DNA of 64,000 bases from Rhodobacteraceae bacterium EL53 (GTDB lineage: Bacteria > Pseudomonadota > Alphaproteobacteria > Rhodobacterales > Rhodobacteraceae): positions 874,079 to 938,078 of the forward strand of contig OMPR01000013.1 in the NCBI GenBank assembly GCA_900313015.1. The letters run 5' to 3'. Shown here piece by piece: positions 26,254-35,632 of this stretch. The notes below the pieces were generated by a model. It saw nothing but the letters and a program-made list of their open reading frames with translations, ran no database searches and was not told where the DNA came from. The position numbers were made by a program, and so were the translations under genes. Each line of letters starts with the position of its first letter. Within the stretch, counting starts at the first letter, position 1.

Positions 26254-28031
26254 TCCTGAACCTCCTTGCGGGCAAACTTGCGAAAGGCGACGCCTTCCTC
26301 TGGCAAACCCCATTTGTAGAATTCGATATAATTCAGTCGCAGCCCGTGCACGACGCCGCTCATCAAGGCGAGGGCAAAGTTCAGGGCGTGGCCTATCAGC
26401 AAAATGAGGACCCCGAGCAAGATGCCAAGGCCGGGCAGGGCCTCCATCACCGTTAGGGCCAGATCGTTGAACGTTACGGCAAGTGATGCTGAGGCCAGTC
26501 CAAGCGCAAACAGGCGCATATAGCTGAGCACATCGCCAAAGGCCCCCATGGCACCGGCAAGTGCTTGCCCCCCTTCCAGTAAACGCCAGAGCCAATCAAT
26601 GGGGTGCTGAACGGGGCGGTCGCTGGAAAAGAAGAAGATGGTCAAGAGACCCAGTCCCATGAGGCCCCCCCCGATCACTGGGGTGAAGTCGCGCATACTG
26701 GCCAGCCATAACAGTAACCCACCAGCCAAGGCCGCGATCCAGCCAAGGTTTGCGATGGCTTTGCGATGCCCCCAGTTCGCATGCGCGGCAAGGGCATTGG
26801 CAAGCACCAAATGGGCGACCCCAATCAGGATCGACAAAAGCATCATGGCGCTGAAGTTAGTGAGATCCAGAATTTGCAGGGCTGACAAGCCCGGCGGCAG
26901 GGTTCCGAAATAACTGCCGACCGCAACTCCGTAAGCAATTGTGGCTGCGGAAATGATCAGGCCGACACGGCGCCAAGATCGTGTTTGCGCTGTTCGTCCA
27001 AGCGGAGCCCAAGCTGCAAGCAGTCCACCCAAAATGACAAAGCCATAGCCCGCGTCCGCGACGATCATCGCAAAGAACATTGCGAATGAGCCGATCAGCA
27101 ACAGCGTTGGGTCCCACCCGTTGTAATTGGGAACCTGATAGAACATTGCCAGATCAACGCCAGCGCTGCGGTCTTGGGGTTGCTCCAGCAAGGTCGGAGG
27201 CAGTTCATCGGGCGCGGGGTCTTCGATCAGCAGAGCAAAGTCTTGGGTTCTTTCCCGGATCGCATCCAATTGATCCTCTGGCACCCAGCCTTGAACGGCG
27301 AACAGTTCATCCTGTGTGAGCACCTGCTGTTCGGCATGGGCCAGTTCAGATTGCGTTTCGGCGACAGCTAGGTTGCGCCGCATCAAAGTCAGGTATCGAG
27401 TTTGCGCGATCCGCTCCGCCTCGAACCCTTCGAGCGCGATTTCTGCCTCTTCCAGCTGCTCCTCCAACTCATGGATTGGGAGGGAGCCGGTGTGGGTGCG
27501 GGGCGCGGGCAGGATGTCATCAGCGGGTTCGTCTGGGGCAATAAGCACGACGTAGAGCGAACGATGATCTTGATGCAGGGTGGCCCAAGGCATGGGCAGA
27601 TCATCCAAAGTTTTGCGGTGTTTTACCGGCAAGCGATAGAACCAGAAATGGTTGCCAGCCAATTCTTCTTTGGGGGGGAATTCCAAATCCCCCCAAGGGC
27701 GCACCTGATCAATGCGATGGGCTAGAAAATCGCGCCGATCCCCCATGTCCCGAATGCGTTGCATCAGGTTAAGACCCTGTTCCACCGCCGAGGTCATGTC
27801 GAAATCCGGGTCGCGGTGCACTTGGCGGCGCGGTTTTGGAACGTCACCCAAGAAACGCAGGACCTTATAGGCATCTTTGGCCCCGGATTCATTGATCTTT
27901 TCTGGGGCGTCGGGCAAGGGCGCAAGGGGCAATATGTGCATGCAACCCAAGTCTTGCAGGGTTTCTAACGCAGCGTGTTTTTCATCCATCGGACCAAGTA
28001 GCGTCAGTTTTTTCAACCGGGCAATGCTCAT
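26250..28031 (-). CDS. atpI: V/A-type ATPase subunit I (membrane stator)
   Basis: A protein of 593 aa. The soluble N-terminal half (about 1-300) contains coiled-coil segments (L-E-E-Q-L-E-E-A-E-I-A-L-E-G-F-E-A-E). The C-terminal half has about seven membrane helices. The conserved Arg that faces the ring carboxylate is visible in L-S-Y-M-R-L-F-A-L-G-L-A-S-A-S, equivalent to Y-L-R-L-W-A-L-S-L-A in eukaryotic subunit a. Starts with an ATGA overlap on the D gene and ends with ATGA into K. This subunit forms the ion channel half-sites. Confidence 0.93.
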   Translation of the reverse strand: MSIARLKKLTLLGPMDEKHAALETLQDLGCMHILPLAPLPDAPEKINESGAKDAYKVLRFLGDVPKPRRQVHRDPDFDMTSAVEQGLNLMQRIRDMGDRRDFLAHRIDQVRPWGDLEFPPKEELAGNHFWFYRLPVKHRKTLDDLPMPWATLHQDHRSLYVVLIAPDEPADDILPAPRTHTGSLPIHELEEQLEEAEIALEGFEAERIAQTRYLTLMRRNLAVAETQSELAHAEQQVLTQDELFAVQGWVPEDQLDAIRERTQDFALLIEDPAPDELPPTLLEQPQDRSAGVDLAMFYQVPNYNGWDPTLLLIGSFAMFFAMIVADAGYGFVILGGLLAAWAPLGRTAQTRSWRRVGLIISAATIAYGVAVGSYFGTLPPGLSALQILDLTNFSAMMLLSILIGVAHLVLANALAAHANWGHRKAIANLGWIAALAGGLLLWLASMRDFTPVIGGGLMGLGLLTIFFFSSDRPVQHPIDWLWRLLEGGQALAGAMGAFGDVLSYMRLFALGLASASLAVTFNDLALTVMEALPGLGILLGVLILLIGHALNFALALMSGVVHGLRLNYIEFYKWGLPEEGVAFRKFARKEVQE

Positions 28032-28633
28032 CTCAGCCTCTCCTGTGCGCGCTTGCGTTTAGAGATCTTTGAGCGCACCACCGCCTGCATTTGTTCATCG
28101 CTCAGGAAAATGCGGATTTTCTTGATGTTGGCCTTGGCACGCGGGATGAGGACTTTTTCAAACAGGTTCACGCGCTGCGTTACAGTGTCCACTGCCTTGT
28201 CGAAAATGCGCACGCGCTGCTGCGCGACCGAGACTTTTAGCCGGGCTTCGATCATGTCGTGTAGCAGTTGGGCGACAGCATCGACCCATTGCGGCTTGGC
28301 CATAGGGGAATAAGGGCGAACGGCGACCACCATCCGGTCAAGCTCTGGCAGTTTGACACCCACCACGTTCACTTCTTTGACGTGGTAATCTTGCAGTGTG
28401 ACCAGCCCATCTAAATCAACCCCGTCTTGGGCCAGCATAGGGACGCGTTTGCCCACCGATTGCGCCAGATCGCTGACCTGAGCCGTCAATGTCGCAACAT
28501 CCGCGCGCGCCTTGGCGCGTTCGGCCATCAGCTGCTGACGCTTGAGGTCCAACGATGGCAGGAACCGCTCATAGCTGCGCAGCTGGGTCGTTTCATGCGC
28601 CAGTGCGCTTTTATTGAGCTGCAACCGTGCCAT
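28028..28633 (-). CDS. atpD: V/A-type ATPase subunit D (central rotor)
   Basis: A protein of 201 aa, the usual length for subunit D, which forms the rotor axle. The two long terminal helices are visible ([20 protein letters not shown] and a C-terminal [24 protein letters not shown]). The latter segment is the strongest family mark. In other systems D binds subunit F, but no F gene is recognisable in this operon. The first 23 nt overlap the end of the B gene. Confidence 0.93.
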   Translation of the reverse strand: MARLQLNKSALAHETTQLRSYERFLPSLDLKRQQLMAERAKARADVATLTAQVSDLAQSVGKRVPMLAQDGVDLDGLVTLQDYHVKEVNVVGVKLPELDRMVVAVRPYSPMAKPQWVDAVAQLLHDMIEARLKVSVAQQRVRIFDKAVDTVTQRVNLFEKVLIPRAKANIKKIRIFLSDEQMQAVVRSKISKRKRAQERLR

Positions 28634-29972
28634 GGGCCACCTTTGGGAAGTATTTGTCGACCAAGGCCTGCTTCATCAACAATTGCTCGGGTTGGAAACA
28701 CTCGGCCAGGGTTTGCCACCCCAGATCCAGTGCATCCTCTAACGCGATTGAAACGTTAATATCCATGAACCGGCTTCGGAACAGATCGCCGAACTTTAAG
28801 AGCTGATCGTCGTAATCAGACAGATCAAAAGCCATAGCCTGTTTTTGCGCTGCATCCCGGGATTCAGAATAGAACCGGACCATGGTGTTCATGATTTGGC
28901 CGTGATCTTCGCGTGTTTCTTTGCCAATCACGTTCTGTTTGAGGCGGGACAGGCTGCCGAACGGGTCGATCACGCCCGAGTGCAGGTATAGCTGTCCTTC
29001 GGTGATGTAGCCGGTGTTATCGGGCACAGGGTGGGTCACGTCGTTGCCGGGCATAGTGGTCACCGTCAAAATCGTGATCGAGCCGCCTTGCGCAAAATCA
29101 CACGCCTTTTCATAGCGCCGCGCCAGTTGCGAATAGAGATCGCCCATATATCCTCGATTGGATGGCACACGTTCCTGACTGATGCCAACCTCTTTCATGG
29201 CGTCGGCGTAAGAGGTCATGTCGGTCATCAGGACAAGAACGCGTTTGCCTTCTTCGACGGCAAATTTTTCAGCTACAGCCAGCGCCATATCGGGCACCAG
29301 CAGGCGTTCAACCAGTGGATCCAGCGCTTTGTTGACGAACATAACGGTGCGCGAAAAGACACCGGCGTCCTCAAAGGATTTCCGAAAGGTATAGAAATCA
29401 TCAAAGATCAGCCCAAGGCCACCAAAGATCACTACATCTGCGTCGGCCTGAATGCCGATGCGCGACAGAAATGCGTTAAAGGGTTCGCCGGAAACCGAAA
29501 ATACGGGGATTTTTTGGCTTTCAACCAAAGTGTTGAACACGTCAATCATCGGCACATTGGTGCGGATCATCTTTTTGGGGACGGTTCGTTTCGCCGGATT
29601 GACCGAAGGCCCCCCGATTGTCAGGCGCGGTTCGGCGGACAAGTCTGGACCGCCATCGATTGGAACACCGGCACCGTCGAAAACACGCCCCAAGATGTTT
29701 TCAGAATAAGGAACCTGCATGGGATGTCCAAGAAAGGTTGCGGATGCGCCGGTTGAAATGCCTTTGGTCCCGGAAAACACTTGCAGCGTGACCACATCGC
29801 GGTCGATGAAAATAACCTGCGCCAGAGATTTGTGTCCATCCACTGTTTCAATGACGGCCAAGTCCCCAAATCTCACGTGGGTTTCAGTCTCGGATTTCTG
29901 TGGAACTTTAACTTTGAGTGTATCGCCAACGATTTCGAGTATGCGTGTATACCTGAGTAAGCTCTGAGACAT
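28611..29972 (-). CDS. atpB: V/A-type ATPase non-catalytic subunit B
   Basis: A protein of 453 aa and the first gene of the operon. It has the B-subunit hallmarks [15 protein letters not shown], the region [16 protein letters not shown] in place of a functional P-loop, and [16 protein letters not shown] with [19 protein letters not shown] ribosome site lies 8 nt upstream. A perfect 7-6-7 inverted repeat about 50 nt upstream is the only clear regulatory element. Being first and apart from A is unusual. Confidence 0.95.
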   Translation of the reverse strand: MSQSLLRYTRILEIVGDTLKVKVPQKSETETHVRFGDLAVIETVDGHKSLAQVIFIDRDVVTLQVFSGTKGISTGASATFLGHPMQVPYSENILGRVFDGAGVPIDGGPDLSAEPRLTIGGPSVNPAKRTVPKKMIRTNVPMIDVFNTLVESQKIPVFSVSGEPFNAFLSRIGIQADADVVIFGGLGLIFDDFYTFRKSFEDAGVFSRTVMFVNKALDPLVERLLVPDMALAVAEKFAVEEGKRVLVLMTDMTSYADAMKEVGISQERVPSNRGYMGDLYSQLARRYEKACDFAQGGSITILTVTTMPGNDVTHPVPDNTGYITEGQLYLHSGVIDPFGSLSRLKQNVIGKETREDHGQIMNTMVRFYSESRDAAQKQAMAFDLSDYDDQLLKFGDLFRSRFMDINVSIALEDALDLGWQTLAECFQPEQLLMKQALVDKYFPKVAHGTVAAQ

Positions 29973-30023
29973 AACAATTCCTCGTGGCCCGACAAAATCA
30001 ACTAAATTGTAGCTACGGGCAGG

Positions 30024-30043
30024 GTGTCACGACTTTGTGACAC
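30024..30043. promoter_or_regulatory. Inverted repeat (possible operator) upstream of the V/A-ATPase operon
   Basis: GTGTCAC at 30024-30030 and GTGACAC at 30037-30043 are perfect reverse complements around a 6-nt spacer. The element lies 51-71 nt before the atpB start codon, where a transcription factor site would be expected. There is no U-tract, so a terminator is unlikely. The binding protein is unknown. Confidence 0.45.
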
Positions 30044-30366
30044 ACACAGGAACGTTACACTTCAATTGTCTTGGTGCAACTGCGTTCCAAGGGGTTAGTC
30101 CATTTTCCGCCGACTTAAATATTGGTAACCTGTTGGCGCGTGGGCTTAAAATGACCTCCAGATCTACGAGTGTAAGTTCTGGCAGATTAAGCAGCGGTTA
30201 TTTGGGGAAATGGCCGCGGTCAAATTTGGTGCCCAAATCAGGCGAGGCGTCACGTGAGATGACCTTTCGCGAGGTTGCTGGGGCAATGGACTGGTACTTT
30301 TGGCATTGATGGGTATCTTAAAGGGGTAGCGAGTATTGAAACGCCGAAAGCAAGGATTGTGGACCC
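30044..30366. other. Intergenic stretch, no gene supported
   Basis: Together with 29973-30043, this is a 394-nt gap between the divergent V/A-ATPase operon and the L,D-transpeptidase gene. A plus-strand open frame of 90 codons (30037-30309) has no ribosome site and no recognisable protein features. It must hold the L,D-transpeptidase promoter; a convincing -35/-10 pair was not found. Confidence 0.5.
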
Positions 30367-31026
30367 ATGTTAACCAGACGCCATTTTATCATTTCTACAG
30401 CGGCATTGTTTTCGGCTCCTTTGCCGACCTCCGCTTGGGCAGGGCCGACGTCCAATCAATCCAAGTGGTCCGCATGGGATGCTCAGGTGACGCCTGCCGG
30501 ATATGACCCGGCAACATCAAACCCGTGGGGTCTGCATCGGCGATTTCTGCCGCAACGGGTTGAGGCGAACGCTGGTCTGACGCCCGGGGACATTCATGTC
30601 GATGCTGTTGCGCGATATCTTTATCATGTTCGGGGCGATGGCACTGCAATGCGTTATGGCGTGGCGATTGCGCGGGGCAATTTATACGAGCCGGGCACCT
30701 ACACGATCCGTCGCAAGGCCAAGTGGCCCACATGGACACCGACGGCTGCGATGATCGAACGTGATCCGGGTGCCTATGCGAAACATGCTGATGGTATGAA
30801 TGGTGGACCCACAAATCCCTTAGGGTCACGGGCATTGTATTTGTTTGATGGCAACCGTGACACCTATTTGCGCATTCATGGATCGCCCAATCCACAGTCT
30901 ATTGGCGGGCGCGCCAGCTCCGGTTGTGTTCGCATGGTTATGCCGCATATCAACGGGCTGTACGACTACGTCTCAACCGGTGCGACCGCTTATCTTTATG
31001 CGCCAGAGGGCAGCAGCACCGCCTAA
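30367..31026 (+). CDS. Exported L,D-transpeptidase (YkuD domain)
   Basis: A protein of 219 aa. The N-terminus (M-L-T-R-R-H-F-I-I-S-T-A-A-L-F) is a signal peptide with a twin-Arg-like R-R, cleaved after A-W-A near residue 25. The YkuD domain holds the catalytic motif H171-G ... S-S-G-C187-V-R-M. Such enzymes make 3-3 peptidoglycan cross-links or attach proteins to the wall in the periplasm. The C-terminal Y-D-Y-V-S-T-G-A-T-A-Y-L-Y is typical. An LdtR-like regulator, a family known to control an L,D-transpeptidase in Rhizobiales, lies 24 kb away at 55030-55527; a link is possible but not shown. Confidence 0.9.
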   Translation: MLTRRHFIISTAALFSAPLPTSAWAGPTSNQSKWSAWDAQVTPAGYDPATSNPWGLHRRFLPQRVEANAGLTPGDIHVDAVARYLYHVRGDGTAMRYGVAIARGNLYEPGTYTIRRKAKWPTWTPTAAMIERDPGAYAKHADGMNGGPTNPLGSRALYLFDGNRDTYLRIHGSPNPQSIGGRASSGCVRMVMPHINGLYDYVSTGATAYLYAPEGSSTA

Positions 31027-31048
31027 GGCGACCTAGGACGTACGGCGC

Positions 31049-31069
31049 AGGTCGGTGAAATGCCGACCT
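31049..31069. terminator. Bidirectional terminator hairpin between convergent genes
   Basis: AGGTCGG (31049-31055) pairs with CCGACCT (31063-31069) around a 7-nt loop, followed on the plus strand by TTTA. It lies between the L,D-transpeptidase stop and the lipoprotein stop, directly adjoining the latter. The U-tract is short. Confidence 0.55.
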
Positions 31070-31351
31070 TTATGCTGGTTCGGGCGCGCGTGAACAGATG
31101 GGTTGCCCGCTTTTGGATCTGAGCGGCAGGAACGTCGTTTCCACAGGGCCGGCATGGCGATACACATAGCAGCCGTCCACCGGATCAATTTGCACGGATT
31201 TCAGATCCTGATGCGGGGCGGCGATCTCAATCACACCTTCTGGCAATGTCCCAATATATTGGCCAGATGCGCTGCTGCCGCCAGTTTCATATTGTTCGCA
31301 AGACGCCAGCACTTGAGCTGTGCCAACCAATAACCAAGCCAATTTTTTCAT
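31070..31351 (-). CDS. Small putative lipoprotein
   Basis: A protein of 93 aa. The N-terminus is a lipoprotein signal (M-K-K-L-A-W-L-L-V-G-T-A-Q-V-L-A-S-C) with lipobox L-A-S-C at residues 15-18, so the mature protein should be membrane-anchored with about 76 residues. The rest contains P-V-D-G-C-Y-V-Y-R-H-A-G-P and a late Cys, which could form a disulfide. No family is recognised. A GGAGAGA ribosome site precedes the ATG at 31351; the frame is open to 31489 without a better start. It is convergent with the L,D-transpeptidase gene. Confidence 0.65.
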   Translation of the reverse strand: MKKLAWLLVGTAQVLASCEQYETGGSSASGQYIGTLPEGVIEIAAPHQDLKSVQIDPVDGCYVYRHAGPVETTFLPLRSKSGQPICSRAPEPA

Positions 31352-31607
31352 AAAGTGCTCTCTCCGCGATTTTGTTGGAGAATGGGTGATTTTGTGCTCG
31401 ATAACCAGCGTTTTCATACTGCTATAAGAATGATTTCCCCGCAACTTTGGCCAAGATTGGTCCTTTTCTGGTCTGAGCCACACGTCCAAATTTAGACAAA
31501 CCTATTGATCTGGCCGTGAACCACTGAGATGAGGGCGCTTGATTCCATCCTGAGCCGATGGCGTCCGCACTCTCTGCCTTATGCCCGATCTTTTGGAGCC
31601 TCCCTCA

Positions 31608-32537
31608 ATGACCATTTCCTACCTTATTACGCATTCTGGTGGCTTCCACGCTGACGAGTTGATGTCGTCGGTTATCCTCAGACGGCTGTTCCCGCAAGCA
31701 GAGTTGGTGCGGACGCGCGATCGTGCGGTGCTTGTGCCTGCGGGCGACAAGATCATTTATGATGTGGGCGGCAACTATGATGCTGAGCAGCAGATCTTTG
31801 ATCATCACCAGCGTCCCGGTCCGCTGCGCGAAGATGGCCAGCCCTTTAGCTCGTTTGGCTTGGTCTGGGGGCATTATGGGCAAGCCTATCTTGCTGCATT
31901 GGGTGTGCCGGCCGAGGAGGTCGAGGCAATACACGCCAAATTTGACACGAAGTTTGTGTTGCCGATTGATTTGCTGGACAACGGCGCGATGGAACCTTCG
32001 GTGGCTGGTCCGCTGTCTGTACTGACTTTGCCTACGTTGTTGGGAAGCCTGAAGCCTGTGTTTGACGACACCTCTCCAACTGCGGACGACGATGCCTTTT
32101 TTGCGGCCCTTCCCATTGTGCAAAGCTTTATCGAGGCTTTCATTCAGAACCTCGCAGCGAAGGCGCGTGCGCAAGGTGTTGTCGAGGATGCGATTGCCAA
32201 AGCAGGGACATCGGCCATTCTCGAATTGCCGATGGGCATGCCGTATCGCTCTGTTCTGGATAAGGCGGGGGCGGATCATATCTTGTTCGTGGTCAATCCA
32301 CGGGGAGGGGACTGGACCCTCAATGGCATCAAATTGTCGGGCGACACATTCGAACAACGCGCAGATCTGCCCGAGAGTTGGGCAGGGTTGACTGATGCGG
32401 ATCTAGAAGAGGCATCGGGCGTTAAGGGCGCCAAGTTTTGCCATAACGCGCGTTTTATCGCCGTTGCGAGTTCACGTGAGGCCATCTTGGCCATGGCAGA
32501 GTGCGCAGTCAAAGCGGTAAAGCAGGGGGCGTCCTGA
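31608..32537 (+). CDS. MYG1/UPF0160-family (DHH-like) hydrolase
   Basis: A protein of 309 aa. The N-terminal metal-binding motif is T-H-S-G-G-F-H-A-D-E (residues 8-17), followed by Y-D-V-G-G-N-Y-D and F-D-H-H-Q-R near residue 65, the DHH-type signature. Later family marks include D-L-L-D-N-G and the closing F-C-H-N-A-R-F-I-A-V-A-S-S. Eukaryotic MYG1 is a 3'-5' RNA exonuclease; the bacterial role is not established. The ATG at 31608 is preceded by TTGGAG. An upstream in-frame ATG (31581) lacks a ribosome site. Confidence 0.88.
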   Translation: MTISYLITHSGGFHADELMSSVILRRLFPQAELVRTRDRAVLVPAGDKIIYDVGGNYDAEQQIFDHHQRPGPLREDGQPFSSFGLVWGHYGQAYLAALGVPAEEVEAIHAKFDTKFVLPIDLLDNGAMEPSVAGPLSVLTLPTLLGSLKPVFDDTSPTADDDAFFAALPIVQSFIEAFIQNLAAKARAQGVVEDAIAKAGTSAILELPMGMPYRSVLDKAGADHILFVVNPRGGDWTLNGIKLSGDTFEQRADLPESWAGLTDADLEEASGVKGAKFCHNARFIAVASSREAILAMAECAVKAVKQGAS

Positions 32538-32845
32538 TCCCATTTACCCTCAAACAAGCAGCACATCGCGTCCTCAGGGGGCGGTGTGCAATGTGTATCG
32601 GGTGTTGTGATCAAAGTTGCCGCAGTGCACCCATCGCGTCCTTTGTCTAAAAGGGCCTCTATCCGCGGATCTTGACGTCTGCTTTGCGTGTTTTAGGGCG
32701 GTGTCCCGGTAAAGCCCAGTTGAGCATCTTGCAAATCCAGAGCAATAAGTATACCATTGCATACAATTGAGCTTGATGCGACTCGCCAGACGTTTCTGAC
32801 GCCCAGCGTTCAAGCTACGTGCAACACTATATCGGCGGCAAAACC
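32538..32845 (+). other. Intergenic stretch before acnB
   Basis: A 308-nt gap with no supported gene on either strand. It probably holds the acnB promoter and leader. No repeat, hairpin with a U-tract, or known riboswitch was seen. Confidence 0.5.
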
Positions 32846-35632
32846 ATGACTTTATACAGTGACTACCTAACCGAGATTGAAACTCGTAAAGAACAGGGCT
32901 TGCACCCTAAGCCCATCGACGATGGCGCGCTTGTAGCTGAACTTATCTCGCAGATTAAAGACACCGAAAACAAGGATCGCGAAGCGTCCTTGCAGTTTTT
33001 CATCTACAATACCCTTCCCGGCACGACGAGTGCCGCAGGTGAGAAAGCAAAGTTCCTGAAAGAGATCGTGCTTGGTGATGTCACTGTCGCCGAAATCACC
33101 CCTGTGTTTGCGTTCGAGCTGCTTTCACACATGAAGGGCGGCCCGTCTGTTGAGGTTCTTTTGGATCTGGCGCTGGGCGATGATGCATCCAACGCGGAAC
33201 AGGCTGCCGCAGTTCTGAAAACACAAGTGTTCCTGTACGAGGCGGACACAGATCGTCTGGCTGAGGCCCATGCTGCAGGCAATGCCGTCGCAACGGATAT
33301 TCTGGAAAGCTATGCGAAAGCAGAGTTCTTTACCAAGCTTCCTGAGGTCGACGAAGAGATCAAGGTTGTCACCTACATCGCTGGTGAAGGCGACATTTCC
33401 ACCGACTTACTGTCACCTGGGAACCAAGCACACTCGCGCTCGGACCGTGAACTGCACGGAAAGTGCATGATCACACCTGAAGCACAGGTTGAAATCCAAG
33501 AGCTTCAGAAAGCGCACCCTGACGCGCGCGTTATGCTGATCGCGGAAAAAGGCACCATGGGTGTTGGGTCTTCGCGGATGTCTGGCGTCAACAACGTGGC
33601 GCTGTGGACCGGCAAGAAAGCAAGCCCTTATGTGCCGTTCGTGAACTTTGCCCCCGTCGTGGCGGGCACGAATGGCATTTCACCGATCTTTCTGACCACG
33701 GTTGGTGTGACTGGCGGCATCGGCCTTGACCTGAAAAACTGGGTCAAGAAAACCGACGCAGACGGCAATACCGTGATGGATGACAATGGTGATCCAGTGC
33801 TGGAACAGGCTTATTCGGTTGAAACCGGCAAGGTTCTGACTATCAACTCGAAAACCAAAAAGCTGTATGACGGCGACACTGAATTGGTTGATGTGTCTTC
33901 TGCCTTTACCCCACAAAAGGTCGAGTTCATGAAGGCAGGCGGTTCATACGCTGTTGTCTTTGGTAAGAAGTTGCAAACATTTGCTGCTGAAACCCTTGGT
34001 CAGGACCTGAAGTCTGCCTTTGCCGCATCGAAAGAGATTTCGCAGGAAGGGCAAGGCCTGACGGCTGTTGAAAAGATCTTTAACAAAAACGCGCGTGGCG
34101 TAGCGACAACCGCAGATCTGCATGCGGGTTCCGATGTCCGTGTGAAGGTCAACATCGTTGGTTCGCAGGACACAACTGGTTTGATGACCTCGCAAGAGCT
34201 TGAAGCGATGGCGGCGACGGTTATTTCGCCTTCCGTCGATGGCGCGTATCAGTCGGGTTGTCACACTGCGTCGGTTTGGGATCTCAAGGCGCAGGCCAAT
34301 ATCCCCAAGCTTATGAGCTTTATGAACAAATTTGGTCTGATCACCGCGCGCGATCCCAAGGGCGAATACCACGCCATGACAGACGTGATCCACAAGGTGC
34401 TGAATGACCTGACCGTGGATGATTGGGACATCACCATCGGGGGCGACAGCCACACCCGCATGTCCAAAGGCGTTGCCTTTGGTGCGGACTCGGGCACCGT
34501 GGCGCTGGCGCTGGCCACCGGCGAAGCCTCGATGCCGATCCCTGAATCCGTCAAGGTGACCTTTAAGGGCACGATGGCTGATCACATGGATTTCCGTGAT
34601 GTTGTGCATGCCACGCAGTTGCAGATGCTGGCACAGCATGGCGACAACGTGTTCCAAGGCCGCATTATCGAAGTGCACATCGGCACCTTGCTGGCGGATC
34701 AGGCGTTCACCTTTACCGACTGGACTGCCGAGATGAAGGCCAAAGCCTCGATCTGTATTTCAAACGATGAAACGTTGATCGGTTCGCTGGAACTGGCCAA
34801 GTCTCGCATCCAAATCATGATCGACAAGGGCATGGACAACGCGGCACAGACCCTGCAGGGGTTGATCGACAAAGCCGACAAGCGGATTGCTGAGATCAAG
34901 TCGGGTGAAAACCCTGCTCTGACACCAGATGCCTCCGCGAATTACTTTGCCGAAGTTGTTGTGGATCTGGATCAAATCAACGAGCCGATGATCGCGGATC
35001 CCGATGTAAACAACGCCGAAGTGTCCAAGCGGTATACCCACGATACCATCCGCCCAATTTCGTTCTACAAAGCGGAAAAGAAAGTGGATTTGGGCTTTGT
35101 TGGATCGTGCATGGTGCACAAGGGCGATATGAAAATCGTCGCGCAGATGCTCAAGAACCTCGAGAAATCGCAGGGTAAGGTGGAGTTCAAGGCCCCACTG
35201 GTTGTCGCGGCACCGACCTACAACATCATTGATGAGATGAAGGAAGAGGGCGACTGGGAAATTCTGCAGCGGTATTCGGGCTTTGAATTCGACGACTTCA
35301 TGCCAAAAAACAAAGCGCGGACCGAGTATGAGAACATTCTCTATCTTGAACGCCCCGGTTGTAACCTGTGCATGGGTAACCAGGAAAAGGCAGCCAAGGG
35401 TGACACGGTTCTGGCCACATCAACACGTTTGTTCCAAGGCCGGGTTGTTGAAGACGCGGCTGAGAAGAAGGGAGAGTCCCTGTTGGCTTCGACACCTGTT
35501 GTTGTTTTGTCGGCGATCCTTGGACGGACCCCTACCATAGAAGAGTACAAAGCTGCGGTTGAAGGGATTGACCTGACCAAGTTTGCACCCCCTCTGGCAG
35601 TTCCTGCTGGGGCGAAATCGGCTCACTTTTAA
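32846..35632 (+). CDS. acnB: Aconitate hydratase B / 2-methylisocitrate dehydratase AcnB
   Basis: A protein of 928 aa that interconverts citrate and isocitrate in the TCA cycle and can act on 2-methylisocitrate. It has the AcnB order: an N-terminal HEAT-like domain, the mobile domain (G-E-G-D-I-S-T-D-L-L-S-P-G-N-Q-A-H-S-R-S-D-R-E-L-H-G), then the catalytic part with Q-S-G-C-H-T-A-S-V-W-D. Likely 4Fe-4S ligands are Cys755 (G-S-C-M-V-H), Cys839 and Cys842 (P-G-C-N-L-C-M-G). It is longer than E. coli AcnB, with extra residues about 310-345 (K-T-D-A-D-G-N-T-V-M-D-D-N-G-D-P). Start at M10 of the open frame; the ribosome site is weak. Confidence 0.95.
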   Translation: MTLYSDYLTEIETRKEQGLHPKPIDDGALVAELISQIKDTENKDREASLQFFIYNTLPGTTSAAGEKAKFLKEIVLGDVTVAEITPVFAFELLSHMKGGPSVEVLLDLALGDDASNAEQAAAVLKTQVFLYEADTDRLAEAHAAGNAVATDILESYAKAEFFTKLPEVDEEIKVVTYIAGEGDISTDLLSPGNQAHSRSDRELHGKCMITPEAQVEIQELQKAHPDARVMLIAEKGTMGVGSSRMSGVNNVALWTGKKASPYVPFVNFAPVVAGTNGISPIFLTTVGVTGGIGLDLKNWVKKTDADGNTVMDDNGDPVLEQAYSVETGKVLTINSKTKKLYDGDTELVDVSSAFTPQKVEFMKAGGSYAVVFGKKLQTFAAETLGQDLKSAFAASKEISQEGQGLTAVEKIFNKNARGVATTADLHAGSDVRVKVNIVGSQDTTGLMTSQELEAMAATVISPSVDGAYQSGCHTASVWDLKAQANIPKLMSFMNKFGLITARDPKGEYHAMTDVIHKVLNDLTVDDWDITIGGDSHTRMSKGVAFGADSGTVALALATGEASMPIPESVKVTFKGTMADHMDFRDVVHATQLQMLAQHGDNVFQGRIIEVHIGTLLADQAFTFTDWTAEMKAKASICISNDETLIGSLELAKSRIQIMIDKGMDNAAQTLQGLIDKADKRIAEIKSGENPALTPDASANYFAEVVVDLDQINEPMIADPDVNNAEVSKRYTHDTIRPISFYKAEKKVDLGFVGSCMVHKGDMKIVAQMLKNLEKSQGKVEFKAPLVVAAPTYNIIDEMKEEGDWEILQRYSGFEFDDFMPKNKARTEYENILYLERPGCNLCMGNQEKAAKGDTVLATSTRLFQGRVVEDAAEKKGESLLASTPVVVLSAILGRTPTIEEYKAAVEGIDLTKFAPPLAVPAGAKSAHF

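Noticed and set aside
29031-29756. 241-codon open frame antisense to atpB
   Set aside because: Shadow of a strongly conserved gene; the product is His/Asn-rich without any fold pattern.
30037-30309. 90-codon plus-strand open frame upstream of the L,D-transpeptidase gene
   Set aside because: No ribosome site, no family features, and it starts at the inverted repeat likely used in regulation.
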